The notes under the pieces were generated by a model that saw nothing but the letters and a program-made list of their open reading frames with translations, did not search any database and was not told where the DNA came from. Of a stretch of 64,000 bases of DNA, positions 26,248 to 35,308 are shown piece by piece. Position numbers and translations under genes: made by a program. How positions within the stretch are numbered: position 1 is the first letter of the stretch; each line of letters opens with the position of its first letter. Source of the stretch: Intestinimonas timonensis (GTDB lineage: Bacteria > Bacillota > Clostridia > Oscillospirales > Oscillospiraceae); the NCBI RefSeq assembly GCF_900626145.1, contig NZ_LR130817.1, forward strand, positions 1,682,095 through 1,746,094. The letters are read 5' to 3'.

Positions 26248-26276
26248 TTGTATTTTTTCCTGGGATGCACTACAAT
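26248..26276 (+). promoter_or_regulatory. Promoter of the first ABC importer operon
   Basis: -35 TTGTAT (26248-26253), 17-base spacer, -10 TACAAT (26271-26276), about 80 bases before the lipoprotein start. Confidence 0.65.
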
Positions 26277-26357
26277 AGAGCGCGACAATTTAATAATGGG
26301 AGAAGAAGTTATTTTGTTGTAACGCTGTCCCCCGGGACAGTGGAAGGAGAATCGGCA

Positions 26358-27911
26358 ATGAAAAAACGGATTCTTGCAGTTTTCCTGGCGGTGGCCGCTC
26401 TGGCGTGTTCACTCAGCGCATGCGGAGGAGCAACGTCTCAGACTCCCGCCCCCAGCGACGAAACTACGCCTTCTTCCGGGGCGCCCCACGCCAATGAACT
26501 CAACGTGGGAATCGCCCAGGACCTGGATGATAGTCTTGACCCGTATCAGATGACGGCCGCAGGAACTAGAGAGGTCATGTTCAACGTCTTCGAAGGGCTG
26601 GTAAAGCCCGACTCCAGCGGGAACTATGTCAACGCTGTTGCCTCCGACGTGTCCGTGTCGGAGGATGGTTTGACTTACGTGTTCACCCTGCGTGACAACG
26701 TGGTCTTCCACAACGGCGCTGTGTGTACCCCCGACGACGTGCTCTATTCCTTTGAAACCTGCGCCGCTACCTCGGTGACTTCCGCCGTGGTAGAGGCGCT
26801 TTCTGCTGTCACGAGCATGACGGCCGACGGCAATCAGATCACCATGGTCCTGAGTGCCCCGAACAGCGATTTCCTCAGCTATGTGGCCAGCGTGTACATT
26901 GTGCCCGCCGGCTACACCGAGCAGGCCACCCAGCCTGTGGGCACCGGCCCCTTCAAGTTCGTCTCCCGCAGTGTCCAGGAGAACATCATCCTGGAGAAGC
27001 ACGACGAATACTATGGGGAGCCCGCCCACCTGGACAAGGTGACCTACAAGATCTACGAGGATAACACCGCCCTCTTCACCGCCCTGGATTCCGGCGCTCT
27101 GGATCTGGTGGCTCACCTGACCATTGACCAGGTGAACAACCTGAGCAACGGCTACCAGGTGCTGGAGGGGACCATGAACCTGGTGCAGGCCCTCTACCTC
27201 AACAATGCCGTGGAGCCCTTCAACAATGAGAAGGTGCGCCAGGCCCTGTGCTACGCGGTGGATGTGGACGCCATGATGGACCTCACCGCCGAGGGCCACG
27301 GCACCAAGGTGGGTTCCTCCATGTATCCCGCCTTCACCAAGTACTTTGACGCCAGCCTGGCCGACGCCTATCCCTATGATCCTGAGAAGGCCAAGGAGCT
27401 GCTGGCGGAGGCGGGCTATCCCGACAGCTTCTCCTTCACCATCACCGTGCCCAGCAACTACCAGCCCCACGTGGACACCGCCACGGTGCTGGTGGAGCAG
27501 CTGGCCGCTGTGGGTGTGAACGCGGAGATCCAGCTGGTGGATTGGAACACCTGGGTCAACGATGTCTACGGCGGGCGGAACTTCCAGTCCACTGTGGTGG
27601 GCTTTGACTCCAGCACCCTCAACGCCAGCGGCATGCTGGCCCGGTGGGTGAGCGACAACGACAAGAACATGATCAACTATAATAACCCTGATTATGATGC
27701 CGCTTACGCCGCCGCCCAGTCCACCGTGGATGACGAGGAGCAGACCGCCTATTACAAGGAGTGCCTGCAGATCCTCAGCGACACCGCGGCCAATGTCTAT
27801 CTCCAGGACCTGGCCGACTTTGTGGCCATGCATCCTGACCTGAAGGGATATGAGTTCTATCCCCTCTATGTGATCGACATGTCCAAGCTGTACTTCGACC
27901 CGGCCGCCTGA
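26358..27911 (+). CDS. Peptide/solute ABC importer, substrate-binding lipoprotein (family 5)
   Basis: A 517-residue extracellular binding protein of the Dpp/Opp type. The lipoprotein signal MKKRILAVFLAVAALACSLS ends in the lipobox LSAC, with Cys as the new N-terminus, followed by a Gly/Thr/Pro/Ser linker. The family-5 pattern then begins: DDSLDPYQMTAAGTREVMFN, VFEGLVKPD, TYVFTLRDNVVFHNGAVCTP, and PVGTGPFKFVS near residue 200. ATG 26358 has GGAAGGAG upstream; earlier in-frame codons would remove the signal peptide from the N-terminus. It heads a five-gene operon with two permeases and two ATPases. The ligand is probably a short peptide, but nickel or other solutes cannot be excluded. Confidence 0.92.
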   Translation: MKKRILAVFLAVAALACSLSACGGATSQTPAPSDETTPSSGAPHANELNVGIAQDLDDSLDPYQMTAAGTREVMFNVFEGLVKPDSSGNYVNAVASDVSVSEDGLTYVFTLRDNVVFHNGAVCTPDDVLYSFETCAATSVTSAVVEALSAVTSMTADGNQITMVLSAPNSDFLSYVASVYIVPAGYTEQATQPVGTGPFKFVSRSVQENIILEKHDEYYGEPAHLDKVTYKIYEDNTALFTALDSGALDLVAHLTIDQVNNLSNGYQVLEGTMNLVQALYLNNAVEPFNNEKVRQALCYAVDVDAMMDLTAEGHGTKVGSSMYPAFTKYFDASLADAYPYDPEKAKELLAEAGYPDSFSFTITVPSNYQPHVDTATVLVEQLAAVGVNAEIQLVDWNTWVNDVYGGRNFQSTVVGFDSSTLNASGMLARWVSDNDKNMINYNNPDYDAAYAAAQSTVDDEEQTAYYKECLQILSDTAANVYLQDLADFVAMHPDLKGYEFYPLYVIDMSKLYFDPAA

Positions 27912-27953
27912 GTTCCGGTCGGGTCCCAAATTTGAAAGAAAGGAGGCGGGGAG

Positions 27954-28895
27954 ATGAAATATGTAGCGAAAAAATTCCTCACTCTCATTATTACATTGTT
28001 CATCGTTTCGCTCCTCGCCTTCCTTGCTTTCCAGATCATCCCCGGCGACCCTACCACCAAGCTCCTGGGCACCGAGGCCACCGAGGAGGCCAAGGCGGAG
28101 CTCCGGGCCGAGCTGGGCCTGGACCGCCCCATCCCGGTGCGCTATCTGGACTGGCTCACCAGCTTTGTGCAGGGTGACATGGGGGAGAGCTACAGCTACC
28201 ATATGCCGGTATCTGAGATGCTGGGTGAGAAGCTGGTCATCACCTTCTGCCTCACCATCCTCTCCTTTGTCATCACCATCGTTCTCTCTATCCCGTTGGG
28301 CATCTTGGCCGGCAGCGTCCGCAGCGGCTGGCTGGACTGGGTGATCACCGCTCTGGACCAGGTGGTCATGAGCGTGCCCGCCTTCTTCATCGGCATCCTC
28401 TCCTGCTTTTTCTTCGGGATCATCCTGAAGATCTTTACCCCCGGTGATTTTGTCTCCTATACCCAGGACTGGGGGGCCTTTCTCAGCTATCTGATCCTGC
28501 CCGCCCTCTCCATTGCCATCCCCCGCATCGCCATGACGGTGAAAATGCTCCGCAGTGCCATCCTCCAGGAGTCGGGCAAGGACTACGTCCGTACCGCACG
28601 CAGCCGGGGCGGCGACCGGGGCGGTATTCTCCGCCGCCATGTGCTCAAAAACGCCCTCATTCCGGTCATCACCTTCCTGGCGGTCTCCGCCGCCGAGATC
28701 ATGACTGGTACCATCATCATCGAGCAGGTCTTCACCATTCCCGGGGTGGGTCGGCTCCTCCTCGCCAGCATTTCCAACCGGGACTTTCCTGTGGTCCAGG
28801 CCATCGTGGTCATCATGGCCGCCTGGATCGTCATCGTGAACTTTGTGGCCGACCTTCTCTACCAGCTGGTAGACCCCCGGCTCAGACTGCGCTGA
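27954..28895 (+). CDS. ABC importer permease, DppB/OppB type
   Basis: A 313-residue inner-membrane subunit with six helices. It starts KYVAKKFLTLIITLFIVSLL and has the N-terminal DxxxxxLG motif region GDPTTKLLG. The coupling EAA loop is EYV/DYVRTARSRGGDRGGILRRH, then LKNALIPVITFLA, which contacts an ATPase. Near the C-terminus come IEQVFTIPGVGRLLLASISN and RDFPVVQA, hallmarks of the B-type permease. RBS AAAGGAGGCGGGG. It lies 42 bases after the binding-protein gene and 16 bases before its partner. Confidence 0.93.
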   Translation: MKYVAKKFLTLIITLFIVSLLAFLAFQIIPGDPTTKLLGTEATEEAKAELRAELGLDRPIPVRYLDWLTSFVQGDMGESYSYHMPVSEMLGEKLVITFCLTILSFVITIVLSIPLGILAGSVRSGWLDWVITALDQVVMSVPAFFIGILSCFFFGIILKIFTPGDFVSYTQDWGAFLSYLILPALSIAIPRIAMTVKMLRSAILQESGKDYVRTARSRGGDRGGILRRHVLKNALIPVITFLAVSAAEIMTGTIIIEQVFTIPGVGRLLLASISNRDFPVVQAIVVIMAAWIVIVNFVADLLYQLVDPRLRLR

Positions 28896-28911
28896 GGAGG
28901 TCATTTTGATT

Positions 28912-29727
28912 ATGAAAGCAAAAGGGAATCCCTTACTCTATATCGGCGGCGCCATCAGCGGCGTGATGGTGGCCCTCATCCTCATGGGCTACGTGTGGAC
29001 ACCCTATGGCCCCACCGCCATGGACGCCTCCGCCAAGAACCAGGCGCCATCCCTGCTCCACCTGCTGGGCACCGACAACTTCGGCCGGGACATTTTCAGT
29101 CGGGTCCTCAGCGGCGCCGGCACCTCCTTCCTCATCGCCGTGTGTGTGGTGGCCATCGGGTGCGTCTTTGGTATCCTCATTGGCAGCCTGTGCGGCTACT
29201 ACGGCGGCCCTGCCGATGTGATCCTCACCCGGGTGTGCGACTCCATCACCGCCTTCCCCAGCATCCTGCTGGCCCTGGTGGTAGTGAGCATCATTGGCCA
29301 GGGTACCTACAACGTGATCTTTGCCCTGGGCATCCTCTTTATCCCCAGCTTTGCCCGTATCGTCCGGGGCGAGTTCGCCCGGTGCCGGGACCTCAACTAC
29401 ATCCGCTCCGCCCGGCTCATGGGGGTGGGAAATGTGCGCATCCTGTTCTCCCACATCCTGCCCAACACCATGCCGGTGCTGCTGAGCGCCATCACCATCG
29501 GCTTCAACAACGCCATCCTCAGCGAGGCCAGCATGAGCTTTCTGGGCATCGGTATCCAGCCCCCTTACGCCAGCCTGGGCTCCATGCTCAGCGACAGCCA
29601 GACCTACCTGAACAGCGCTCCCTGGTATGCCCTCAGCGTGGGCGGCACCATCGCCCTCCTGATTCTGGGCTTCAGCCTCCTCAGTGAGGGGCTCCAGCGC
29701 CGGGCCCAGCAGGGCAGGGAGGTGTGA
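28912..29727 (+). CDS. ABC importer permease, DppC/OppC type
   Basis: A 271-residue partner permease. The C-type signature PSLLHLLGTDNFGRDIFSRV is followed by LSGAGTSFLIAV, the GSLCGYYGGPADVILTRVCD loop and the EAA-like DLNYIRSARLMGVGNVRILF, then SHILPNTMPVLL. ATG 28912 is preferred; a TTG two codons earlier is also in reach of GAGGAGGT. Its stop is two bases before the ATPase ATG, indicating coupling. Confidence 0.92.
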   Translation: MKAKGNPLLYIGGAISGVMVALILMGYVWTPYGPTAMDASAKNQAPSLLHLLGTDNFGRDIFSRVLSGAGTSFLIAVCVVAIGCVFGILIGSLCGYYGGPADVILTRVCDSITAFPSILLALVVVSIIGQGTYNVIFALGILFIPSFARIVRGEFARCRDLNYIRSARLMGVGNVRILFSHILPNTMPVLLSAITIGFNNAILSEASMSFLGIGIQPPYASLGSMLSDSQTYLNSAPWYALSVGGTIALLILGFSLLSEGLQRRAQQGREV

Positions 29728-29729
29728 CC

Positions 29730-30530
29730 ATGGGAAAGCTTTTGTGTGTCAATGATCTGCACGTCCGTTTCCTCCGCGCCCGGGAGGGCCGCTGTGCCGT
29801 GGACGGCGTCTCCTTCTCCATGGACGAGGGGGAGATCCTGGGCCTGGTGGGAGAGTCGGGCAGCGGCAAGACCGTCACCGCCATGAGCATCAGCGGCCTG
29901 CTGTCCCGGCGGCTGGTGGAGGTGCGGGGGAGCATCTCCCTGGCCGGAAAGGAGCTCCTCCAGTGCGGTGAGGCCGAACTGCGCCAGATCCAGGGAAACG
30001 ATCTGTCGGTGGTCTTTCAGGAGCCCATGACCAGCCTGGACCCCCTCATGCGCATCGGCCCCCAGGTGGAGGAGAGCCTGCTCCTCCACACCAAGCTCAG
30101 CCCCCAGGAACGAAAGGAACGGGCCCTGGAGGCCATGGCCCAGGCAGAGCTCCCCGACCCGGCGGAGCTCTATACCAAGTATCCCCACGAGCTCTCCGGC
30201 GGCATGCTCCAGCGGGTGATGATCGCCGCCGCCATCATCTCCCGGCCCAAGCTGCTGCTGGCAGACGAGCCTACCACCGCCCTGGATGTCACCATCCAGG
30301 CGCAGATCCTTGCCCTGCTGCGCAAGCTCAACCAAGAGCAGGGCATGGCCATCCTCTTCATCAGCCACGACCTCCATGTGGTCCGCAAGCTGTGTGAGCG
30401 GGTCATCGTTATGCAGGGGGGACATCTGGTGGAGGAGGGCCGGGTGGAGGACATCTTCCGTGCCCCCAAAATGGACTATACCAAGCGGCTCATTTCCGCC
30501 ATCCCCACCCGGGACCGGAAGCTGACTTAA
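29730..30530 (+). CDS. ABC importer ATPase, DppD/OppD type
   Basis: A 266-residue nucleotide-binding subunit. Walker A is [11 protein letters not shown], the Q-loop lies in [13 protein letters not shown], the ABC signature is LSGGMLQRV and Walker B is [14 protein letters not shown], followed by the switch ISHDLHVV. It is shorter than usual at the C-terminus and lacks the Cys-rich 'oligopeptide/dipeptide transporter, C-terminal' [4Fe-4S] tail. A GTG two codons upstream overlaps the permease stop and is an alternative start. It pairs with the next gene. Confidence 0.93.
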   Translation: MGKLLCVNDLHVRFLRAREGRCAVDGVSFSMDEGEILGLVGESGSGKTVTAMSISGLLSRRLVEVRGSISLAGKELLQCGEAELRQIQGNDLSVVFQEPMTSLDPLMRIGPQVEESLLLHTKLSPQERKERALEAMAQAELPDPAELYTKYPHELSGGMLQRVMIAAAIISRPKLLLADEPTTALDVTIQAQILALLRKLNQEQGMAILFISHDLHVVRKLCERVIVMQGGHLVEEGRVEDIFRAPKMDYTKRLISAIPTRDRKLT

Positions 30531-30556
30531 AAGATCAAGGAAGGGAGGTTCACAGC

Positions 30557-31309
30557 ATGGAAACCGGACCGGTGCTGGAGGTTCGCAACCTCAACAGCTA
30601 TTACAGCATGGGGCGCTCCATTTTTGGGCGCAAGACCGCCCGGAAGCAGGTCCTCCATGATGTGACCTTCCATATTGACCACGGGGAGATCCTGGGCCTG
30701 GTGGGGGAGTCGGGCTGCGGCAAGACCACCCTGTCCCGGACCATCCTGGGCATGCTGGACGACTACGGCGGGGACTATGACGGAGAGATCATCCACCACT
30801 CCAAGCGGCCCCAGATGGTCTTCCAGGACCCCTTCAGCAGCCTCAATCCGGCCCACACCGTGGGCTGGATCTTGGAGGAGCCCCTTCGGGTGGCCGGCGG
30901 CATGACCGCTGAGCAGCGCAGGGCGGCGGTGGAGGAGATGCTGGTGAAGATCGGCCTGGGCCCGGAATTCGCCCAGCGCAGGCCCTGGGAGCTCTCCGGC
31001 GGCCAGCGGCAGCGCATCTCCATCGCCAGCGCCGTCATCACCCACCCAAAGCTTATCCTGGCCGACGAGCCGGTGAGCGCTCTGGATGTCACCATCCAGG
31101 CCCAGATCCTCCAGCTGCTGGTGGACCTCAAGAAAGAGTATGACCTGAGCTATCTCTTTATCAGCCACGACCTCAATGTGATCTATCAGATCTGCAGCCG
31201 GGTCATCGTGATGAAGAAGGGACACATCGTGGAGGAGAACACGGTGGACGAGCTCTTTGCCCACCCCCAGCACCCCTATACCCGTCAGCTGCTGGAGGCG
31301 GCGGAATAA
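30557..31309 (+). CDS. ABC importer ATPase, DppF/OppF type
   Basis: A 250-residue second ATPase of the same importer. Walker [14 protein letters not shown]-loop [16 protein letters not shown], signature [12 protein letters not shown], Walker [15 protein letters not shown] and switch ISHDLNVI are all intact. An unusual '[20 protein letters not shown]' insertion precedes the first strands, as in many F-type subunits. Last gene of the operon, ending 13 bases before the shared terminator. Confidence 0.93.
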   Translation: METGPVLEVRNLNSYYSMGRSIFGRKTARKQVLHDVTFHIDHGEILGLVGESGCGKTTLSRTILGMLDDYGGDYDGEIIHHSKRPQMVFQDPFSSLNPAHTVGWILEEPLRVAGGMTAEQRRAAVEEMLVKIGLGPEFAQRRPWELSGGQRQRISIASAVITHPKLILADEPVSALDVTIQAQILQLLVDLKKEYDLSYLFISHDLNVIYQICSRVIVMKKGHIVEENTVDELFAHPQHPYTRQLLEAAE

Positions 31310-31321
31310 CAGAATAGAGAC

Positions 31322-31358
31322 AAAAAACCGCGGAGCCATCGGCTCCGCGGTTTTTTAT
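31322..31358. terminator. Terminator shared by two convergent ABC importer operons
   Basis: AAAAAACCGCGGAGCC and GGCTCCGCGGTTTTTT form a perfect stem around ATC, with A and T tracts for both directions. Confidence 0.93.
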
Positions 31359-31360
31359 GT

Positions 31361-32338
31361 TCATTTGTCCAACAGGTGGCAGGACACGAAGTGGCCCGGC
31401 GAGATCTCCCGGGTGACGGGCAGCTCGCTCTTGCAGACCTCCATGCACTTGGGGCAGCGGTCGTGGAAGGGGCAGCCCTTGGGGGGATCGGCGGGGTTGG
31501 GCACGTCGCCATCCAGGTGGATGCGCACCTTGTCCTCCGACGGGTCCCGCTTGGGAATGGCGGAGAGGAGGGCCTGGGTGTAGGGATGGGTGGGGTTGCG
31601 GTAGACCTCCTCGGTCTCCCCCTGTTCCACCATCCGGCCCAGGTACATGATGCCCACCCGGTTGCTGATGTGGCGGACCACGTTGAGGTCGTGGCTGATG
31701 AAGAGGTAGGAGAGCTTCAGCTCCTGCTGGAGCTCCATGAGCAGGTTGAGGATCTGAGCCTGGATGGACACGTCCAGGGCGGATACCGGCTCATCGGCCA
31801 CCACGAAGCGGGGCTTTGTGATGAGGGCCCGGGCGATGGAGATGCGCTGACGCTGGCCGCCGGAGAACTGGTGGGGGTAGCGCTCCAGCTGCTCGGGGGC
31901 GAGACCCACCGCTCCGGAGATCCACAGCACCTGCTCGTCCAGCTCCTTCTGAGAGAGGGAGAAGTGGGTGCGCAGGGGCTCCTCCAGCAGGCGGCGCACC
32001 GTCATCCGGGGGTTAAGCGAGGAGTAGGGGTCCTGGAAGACCAGCTGCATGTCCCTTCGCTTTTGGCGCAGGGACTCCTTGTCCAGGTTGTGGAGGTCCA
32101 CGCCGTCAAAGGTGATGGCGCCGCCGGTGGGCTCGATGAGCCGCAGGATGCTCCGTCCGGTGGTGGACTTGCCGCAGCCGGACTCACCCACCAGGCCGAA
32201 GGTCTCCTGTTCGTGGATCTGGAAGGACACGTCCTCCACCGCGTGGACATAGCCCACTGTCTTGCGGACGACGCCGCCCTTGATGGGAAAATAGGTCTTG
32301 AGGTGCTGCACGTCCAGCAGCACAGAGGATTCGCTCAT
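31361..32338 (-). CDS. oppF: ABC importer ATPase, OppF/DppF type (second system)
   Basis: A 325-residue ATPase with Walker [46 protein letters not shown] and [13 protein letters not shown]. At the C-terminus the oligopeptide-transporter tail has four cysteines ([18 protein letters not shown]), expected to hold an Fe-S cluster. Its start overlaps the stop of the upstream ATPase by 4 bases. It is the last gene of the long leftward operon. The intact Cys tail distinguishes it from the first system's ATPases. Confidence 0.93.
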   Translation of the reverse strand: MSESSVLLDVQHLKTYFPIKGGVVRKTVGYVHAVEDVSFQIHEQETFGLVGESGCGKSTTGRSILRLIEPTGGAITFDGVDLHNLDKESLRQKRRDMQLVFQDPYSSLNPRMTVRRLLEEPLRTHFSLSQKELDEQVLWISGAVGLAPEQLERYPHQFSGGQRQRISIARALITKPRFVVADEPVSALDVSIQAQILNLLMELQQELKLSYLFISHDLNVVRHISNRVGIMYLGRMVEQGETEEVYRNPTHPYTQALLSAIPKRDPSEDKVRIHLDGDVPNPADPPKGCPFHDRCPKCMEVCKSELPVTREISPGHFVSCHLLDK

Positions 32339-33348
32339 ACCGCCGCCTCCTTCTCCGCTTCACCGGCGTGGAGCCAGCAGCGGCACAGATGTCCGGGGGC
32401 CACCTCGGTGAGGGCGGGGGGCTTCTCCTTGCAGATGCCCATGCAGTGGTCACAGCGGTCGGCGAACCGGCAGCCGGTGCCGAAGTTGCCCGCCGTGGGC
32501 ACGGCGCCCCGGATGGTGTAAAGCTCCTTGCGCTCGCCGCCCAGGGAGGTGACGGAGCGCAGCAAGCCGGTGGTGTAGGGGTGGGCGGTCTCATGGAAGA
32601 TGGCGTCCACGCTGGCCTGCTCCACCACCTGGCCAGCATAAAAGACGGCCACCTCCTCACAGGTCTCGGCGATGACGCCCAGGTCGTGAGTGATCATGAT
32701 GACCGAGGTGTCGTAGCTCTCACGAAGCTCGTTCATCAGGTCCAAGATCTGGGCCTGGATGGTGACGTCCAGGGCGGTGGTGGGCTCATCGGCGATGAGG
32801 AGCCGGGGGTTGTTGATGAGGGCGATGGCGATCATCACACGCTGGAGCATGCCGCCGGAGAGGTGGTGGGGGTAGTCCACCAAAATCTGCTCCGGACGGG
32901 GGATCTTCACCTTGCGGAGCATTTCCAGGGCGACCTCCCGCATCTGGGCCTTGTTGAGATCGGTATGGAAGCGGAGGGTCTCATTGATCTGTTCCCCGAT
33001 GGTGTACATGGGGTCCAGGGCGGTCATGGGCTCCTGGAAGATCGTGGAGATCTCCTTGCCCCGGAGCTTGCGCAGCTCCGACTTGGGCAGAGAGGTGATC
33101 TCCACCTCAGTGCCATCCGCCTTCTGAAAACGGATGGAGCTGCCCTTACCCACCGAGAGTGGGTAGGACAGAAGGCCCATGATGGTGGAGCAGGTGATGC
33201 TCTTGCCGCAGCCGGACTCGCCTACCACGCCGAAATTCTGTTTCTTGCCGATGTTCAGGTCGATGCCCTCCACCAGCTTGACGGAGGGGACCCTTTTCCC
33301 CTTGTAAAGGTCGATGGAGAGGTTCCGCATTTCCAATAGATGTTCCAT
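32335..33348 (-). CDS. oppD: ABC importer ATPase, OppD/DppD type (second system)
   Basis: A 337-residue ATPase. Walker A is [14 protein letters not shown], the Q-loop [16 protein letters not shown], the signature [15 protein letters not shown] and Walker [15 protein letters not shown]. The C-terminal tail has a Cys set ([19 protein letters not shown]) for an Fe-S cluster. It lies 12 bases after the permease gene and overlaps oppF by 4 bases. Confidence 0.93.
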   Translation of the reverse strand: MEHLLEMRNLSIDLYKGKRVPSVKLVEGIDLNIGKKQNFGVVGESGCGKSITCSTIMGLLSYPLSVGKGSSIRFQKADGTEVEITSLPKSELRKLRGKEISTIFQEPMTALDPMYTIGEQINETLRFHTDLNKAQMREVALEMLRKVKIPRPEQILVDYPHHLSGGMLQRVMIAIALINNPRLLIADEPTTALDVTIQAQILDLMNELRESYDTSVIMITHDLGVIAETCEEVAVFYAGQVVEQASVDAIFHETAHPYTTGLLRSVTSLGGERKELYTIRGAVPTAGNFGTGCRFADRCDHCMGICKEKPPALTEVAPGHLCRCWLHAGEAEKEAAV

Positions 33349-33360
33349 GTGCGGCCCTCC

Positions 33361-34200
33361 TTACACTTTCAGCTTGGGGTCCAGCACATCCCGGAGGGCG
33401 TCGCCCAGGATGTTGAAGACCAGGATGGTGATGACGATGCACAGCAGGGGGGAGAGGGCGGACCAGGGGGCGCGGATCATGTCGGCCCTGGCCTCAGAGA
33501 GCATGGAGCCCCAGGAGGGGTCGGGGGGCTGGATGCCCATGCCCAGGAAGCTGAGGGTGGCCTCAGTGAGGATGGCGCCGGAGAGTGCCAGGGTGGCCTG
33601 GACGGTGAAGGGGGCCACCACGTTGGGGGAGATGTGGCGCACCAGCAGGGGCCATGTCTTGACGCCCACGCTCTTGGCGTTCTGGACATACTCCAGGCCC
33701 TTGGCAGAGATGACGGCGGCCCGGACGGTGCGGCAGAAGACGGGGATGTTGACGATGCCGATGGCCACCATGGTGGGGCCGATGCCCTTGCCCAGCACGG
33801 CGGAGATGAAGATGGCCAGCAGGATGGAGGGGAAAGCGAAGAGGATGTCCATGACGCACATGATGACCCGGTCCACCCAGCGCTCGAAGTATCCGGCCAG
33901 CAGGCCCAGCAGGTAACCACAGACGGCGCCGATGCCCACGGCGATGATGCCCACCTCCAGGGAGACCCGGGCGCCGTAGATCACCCGGCTGAGGATGTCG
34001 CGGCCGAATTTGTCGGTGCCGAGGAGGTGCTCGGCGGAGGGCGCCTGGAACTTCATGCCGATCTGGTCATAGGGATAGGGGGCGATGAGGGGAGCAAAGA
34101 GGGCCACGGCGATGAGGAGAAAGAGGCCCACGATGCCGATTTTTCCCATGGGGTCCTTCCACAGGTCCCGGAGGGTATTGATCACACTTTTCATTTTCAA
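33361..34200 (-). CDS. oppC: ABC importer permease, OppC/DppC type (second system)
   Basis: A 279-residue permease with PSAEHLLGTDKFGRDILSRV, YGARVSLEVGIIAVGIGAV, GLLAGYFERWVDRVIMCVMD and the EAA-type segment GLEYVQNAKSVGVKTWPLLV, then RHISPNVVAPF. A second Met two codons in is an equally good start. The gene is 8 bases downstream of oppB. Confidence 0.93.
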   Translation of the reverse strand: MKMKSVINTLRDLWKDPMGKIGIVGLFLLIAVALFAPLIAPYPYDQIGMKFQAPSAEHLLGTDKFGRDILSRVIYGARVSLEVGIIAVGIGAVCGYLLGLLAGYFERWVDRVIMCVMDILFAFPSILLAIFISAVLGKGIGPTMVAIGIVNIPVFCRTVRAAVISAKGLEYVQNAKSVGVKTWPLLVRHISPNVVAPFTVQATLALSGAILTEATLSFLGMGIQPPDPSWGSMLSEARADMIRAPWSALSPLLCIVITILVFNILGDALRDVLDPKLKV

Positions 34201-34208
34201 GACCCTCC

Positions 34209-35153
34209 TTAGTCGTACGAGATCCGGGGATCGATGTAGGCGTAGAGCAGGTCCACCACAAGATTGACCAGCACATACACAAAGGCGATGAAGAGGACGC
34301 AGCCCTGGACCACAGGGTAGTCCCGGTTGTTGATGCCGGTGAGGGTCATAAGGCCCAGGCCGGGCAGGGAGAAGATCTGCTCCACCACCACGGCGCCGCC
34401 CAGCAGGGAGCCGATCTGGAGTCCCACCAGGGTGACGATGGGGATGAGGGCGTTGCGGAGGGCGTGCTTGAAAATGGCCACCCGCTCACTGGCGCCCTTG
34501 GCCCGCACGGTCTTGATAAAATCCTGCCGCAGGACCTCCAGCACGGAGGAACGGGTCATACGCATGACCGAGCCCGACATGCTGCACCCCAGGATGAGAG
34601 CGGGAAGGAACATGATTTCCAGGTTTTTCACTGGGTCTTCCAGCAATCCCACATAGTCCAGCGGGGGGTAGTAGCCGAAGAAAAGAGAGAGGACCAGGAT
34701 CACCAGGATGGAGAGGGCAAAGCCGGGGACGGACACGCCCAACAGAGCCACCACCCGGACCACCCGGTCGGCCAGGGTATTCCGCTTGACAGCGGCCAAT
34801 ATGCCCAGGGGGAGGGCGATGCACCAGGAGATGATGGCGGCCAGAATGGCCAACTCAGCGGTGACTTGAAAGCGGGTGAGGATCTCGGGCAGGATCTCGG
34901 CGCCGGAGCGGAAGGAGGTGCCGAAATCTCCGTGAAGGACGCCGCCCATCCAGTTGAGGTATTGGGTGACCACGGGCTGGTCCAGACCGTACCGGGCGTT
35001 GACCTGGGCGATGAGCTCAGGGGTGGCGTCGATGCCCAGCATACCGGAGGCAAAGCCGCCCGGGATGAGGCGCAGCACGGCGAAGATGGCCACACTGATG
35101 CCAAAGAGGACCGGGATGAGCTGGAGGAGACGCCGGATAACATAATTTCTCAT
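34209..35153 (-). CDS. oppB: ABC importer permease, OppB/DppB type (second system)
   Basis: A 314-residue permease beginning MRNYVIRRLLQLIPVLFGIS. The B-type hallmarks follow: GDFGTSFRSGAEILPEIL, the EAA loop EVLRQDFIKTVRAKGASERV, then AIFKHALRNALIPIVTLVG and VEQIFSLPGLGLMTLTGINN. ATG 35153 is chosen by homology; the frame runs 29 codons further up through Arg-rich sequence unlike the family. A G/C hairpin lies between it and the binding-protein gene. Confidence 0.93.
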   Translation of the reverse strand: MRNYVIRRLLQLIPVLFGISVAIFAVLRLIPGGFASGMLGIDATPELIAQVNARYGLDQPVVTQYLNWMGGVLHGDFGTSFRSGAEILPEILTRFQVTAELAILAAIISWCIALPLGILAAVKRNTLADRVVRVVALLGVSVPGFALSILVILVLSLFFGYYPPLDYVGLLEDPVKNLEIMFLPALILGCSMSGSVMRMTRSSVLEVLRQDFIKTVRAKGASERVAIFKHALRNALIPIVTLVGLQIGSLLGGAVVVEQIFSLPGLGLMTLTGINNRDYPVVQGCVLFIAFVYVLVNLVVDLLYAYIDPRISYD

Positions 35154-35268
35154 TGGATCACGCTCCCACATGGAAGAGGATAAAAGGGCGAGGCGTCGTG
35201 AACGCCGCCTCTGGTACGGACGCCGGGACGCGGCGCTCACGACAAGACGTCCTCGGAAAAAGAACCTG

Positions 35269-35294
35269 TGGGGGCGGGGTTCTCCCCGCCCCCA
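35269..35294 (-). other. Intercistronic stem-loop between binding-protein and permease genes
   Basis: TGGGGGCGGGG and CCCCGCCCCCA pair around a short loop. There is no immediate U-tract, so it more likely blocks 3' exonucleases or causes partial termination. Such hairpins allow excess binding protein relative to membrane subunits. Confidence 0.6.
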
Positions 35295-35308
35295 TCCAGG
35301 CGTTTGTC

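Noticed and set aside
26409..28904. 831-codon minus-strand frame across the first importer genes
   Set aside because: Antisense of well-identified family-5 binding protein and permease genes; no RBS or recognisable domain.
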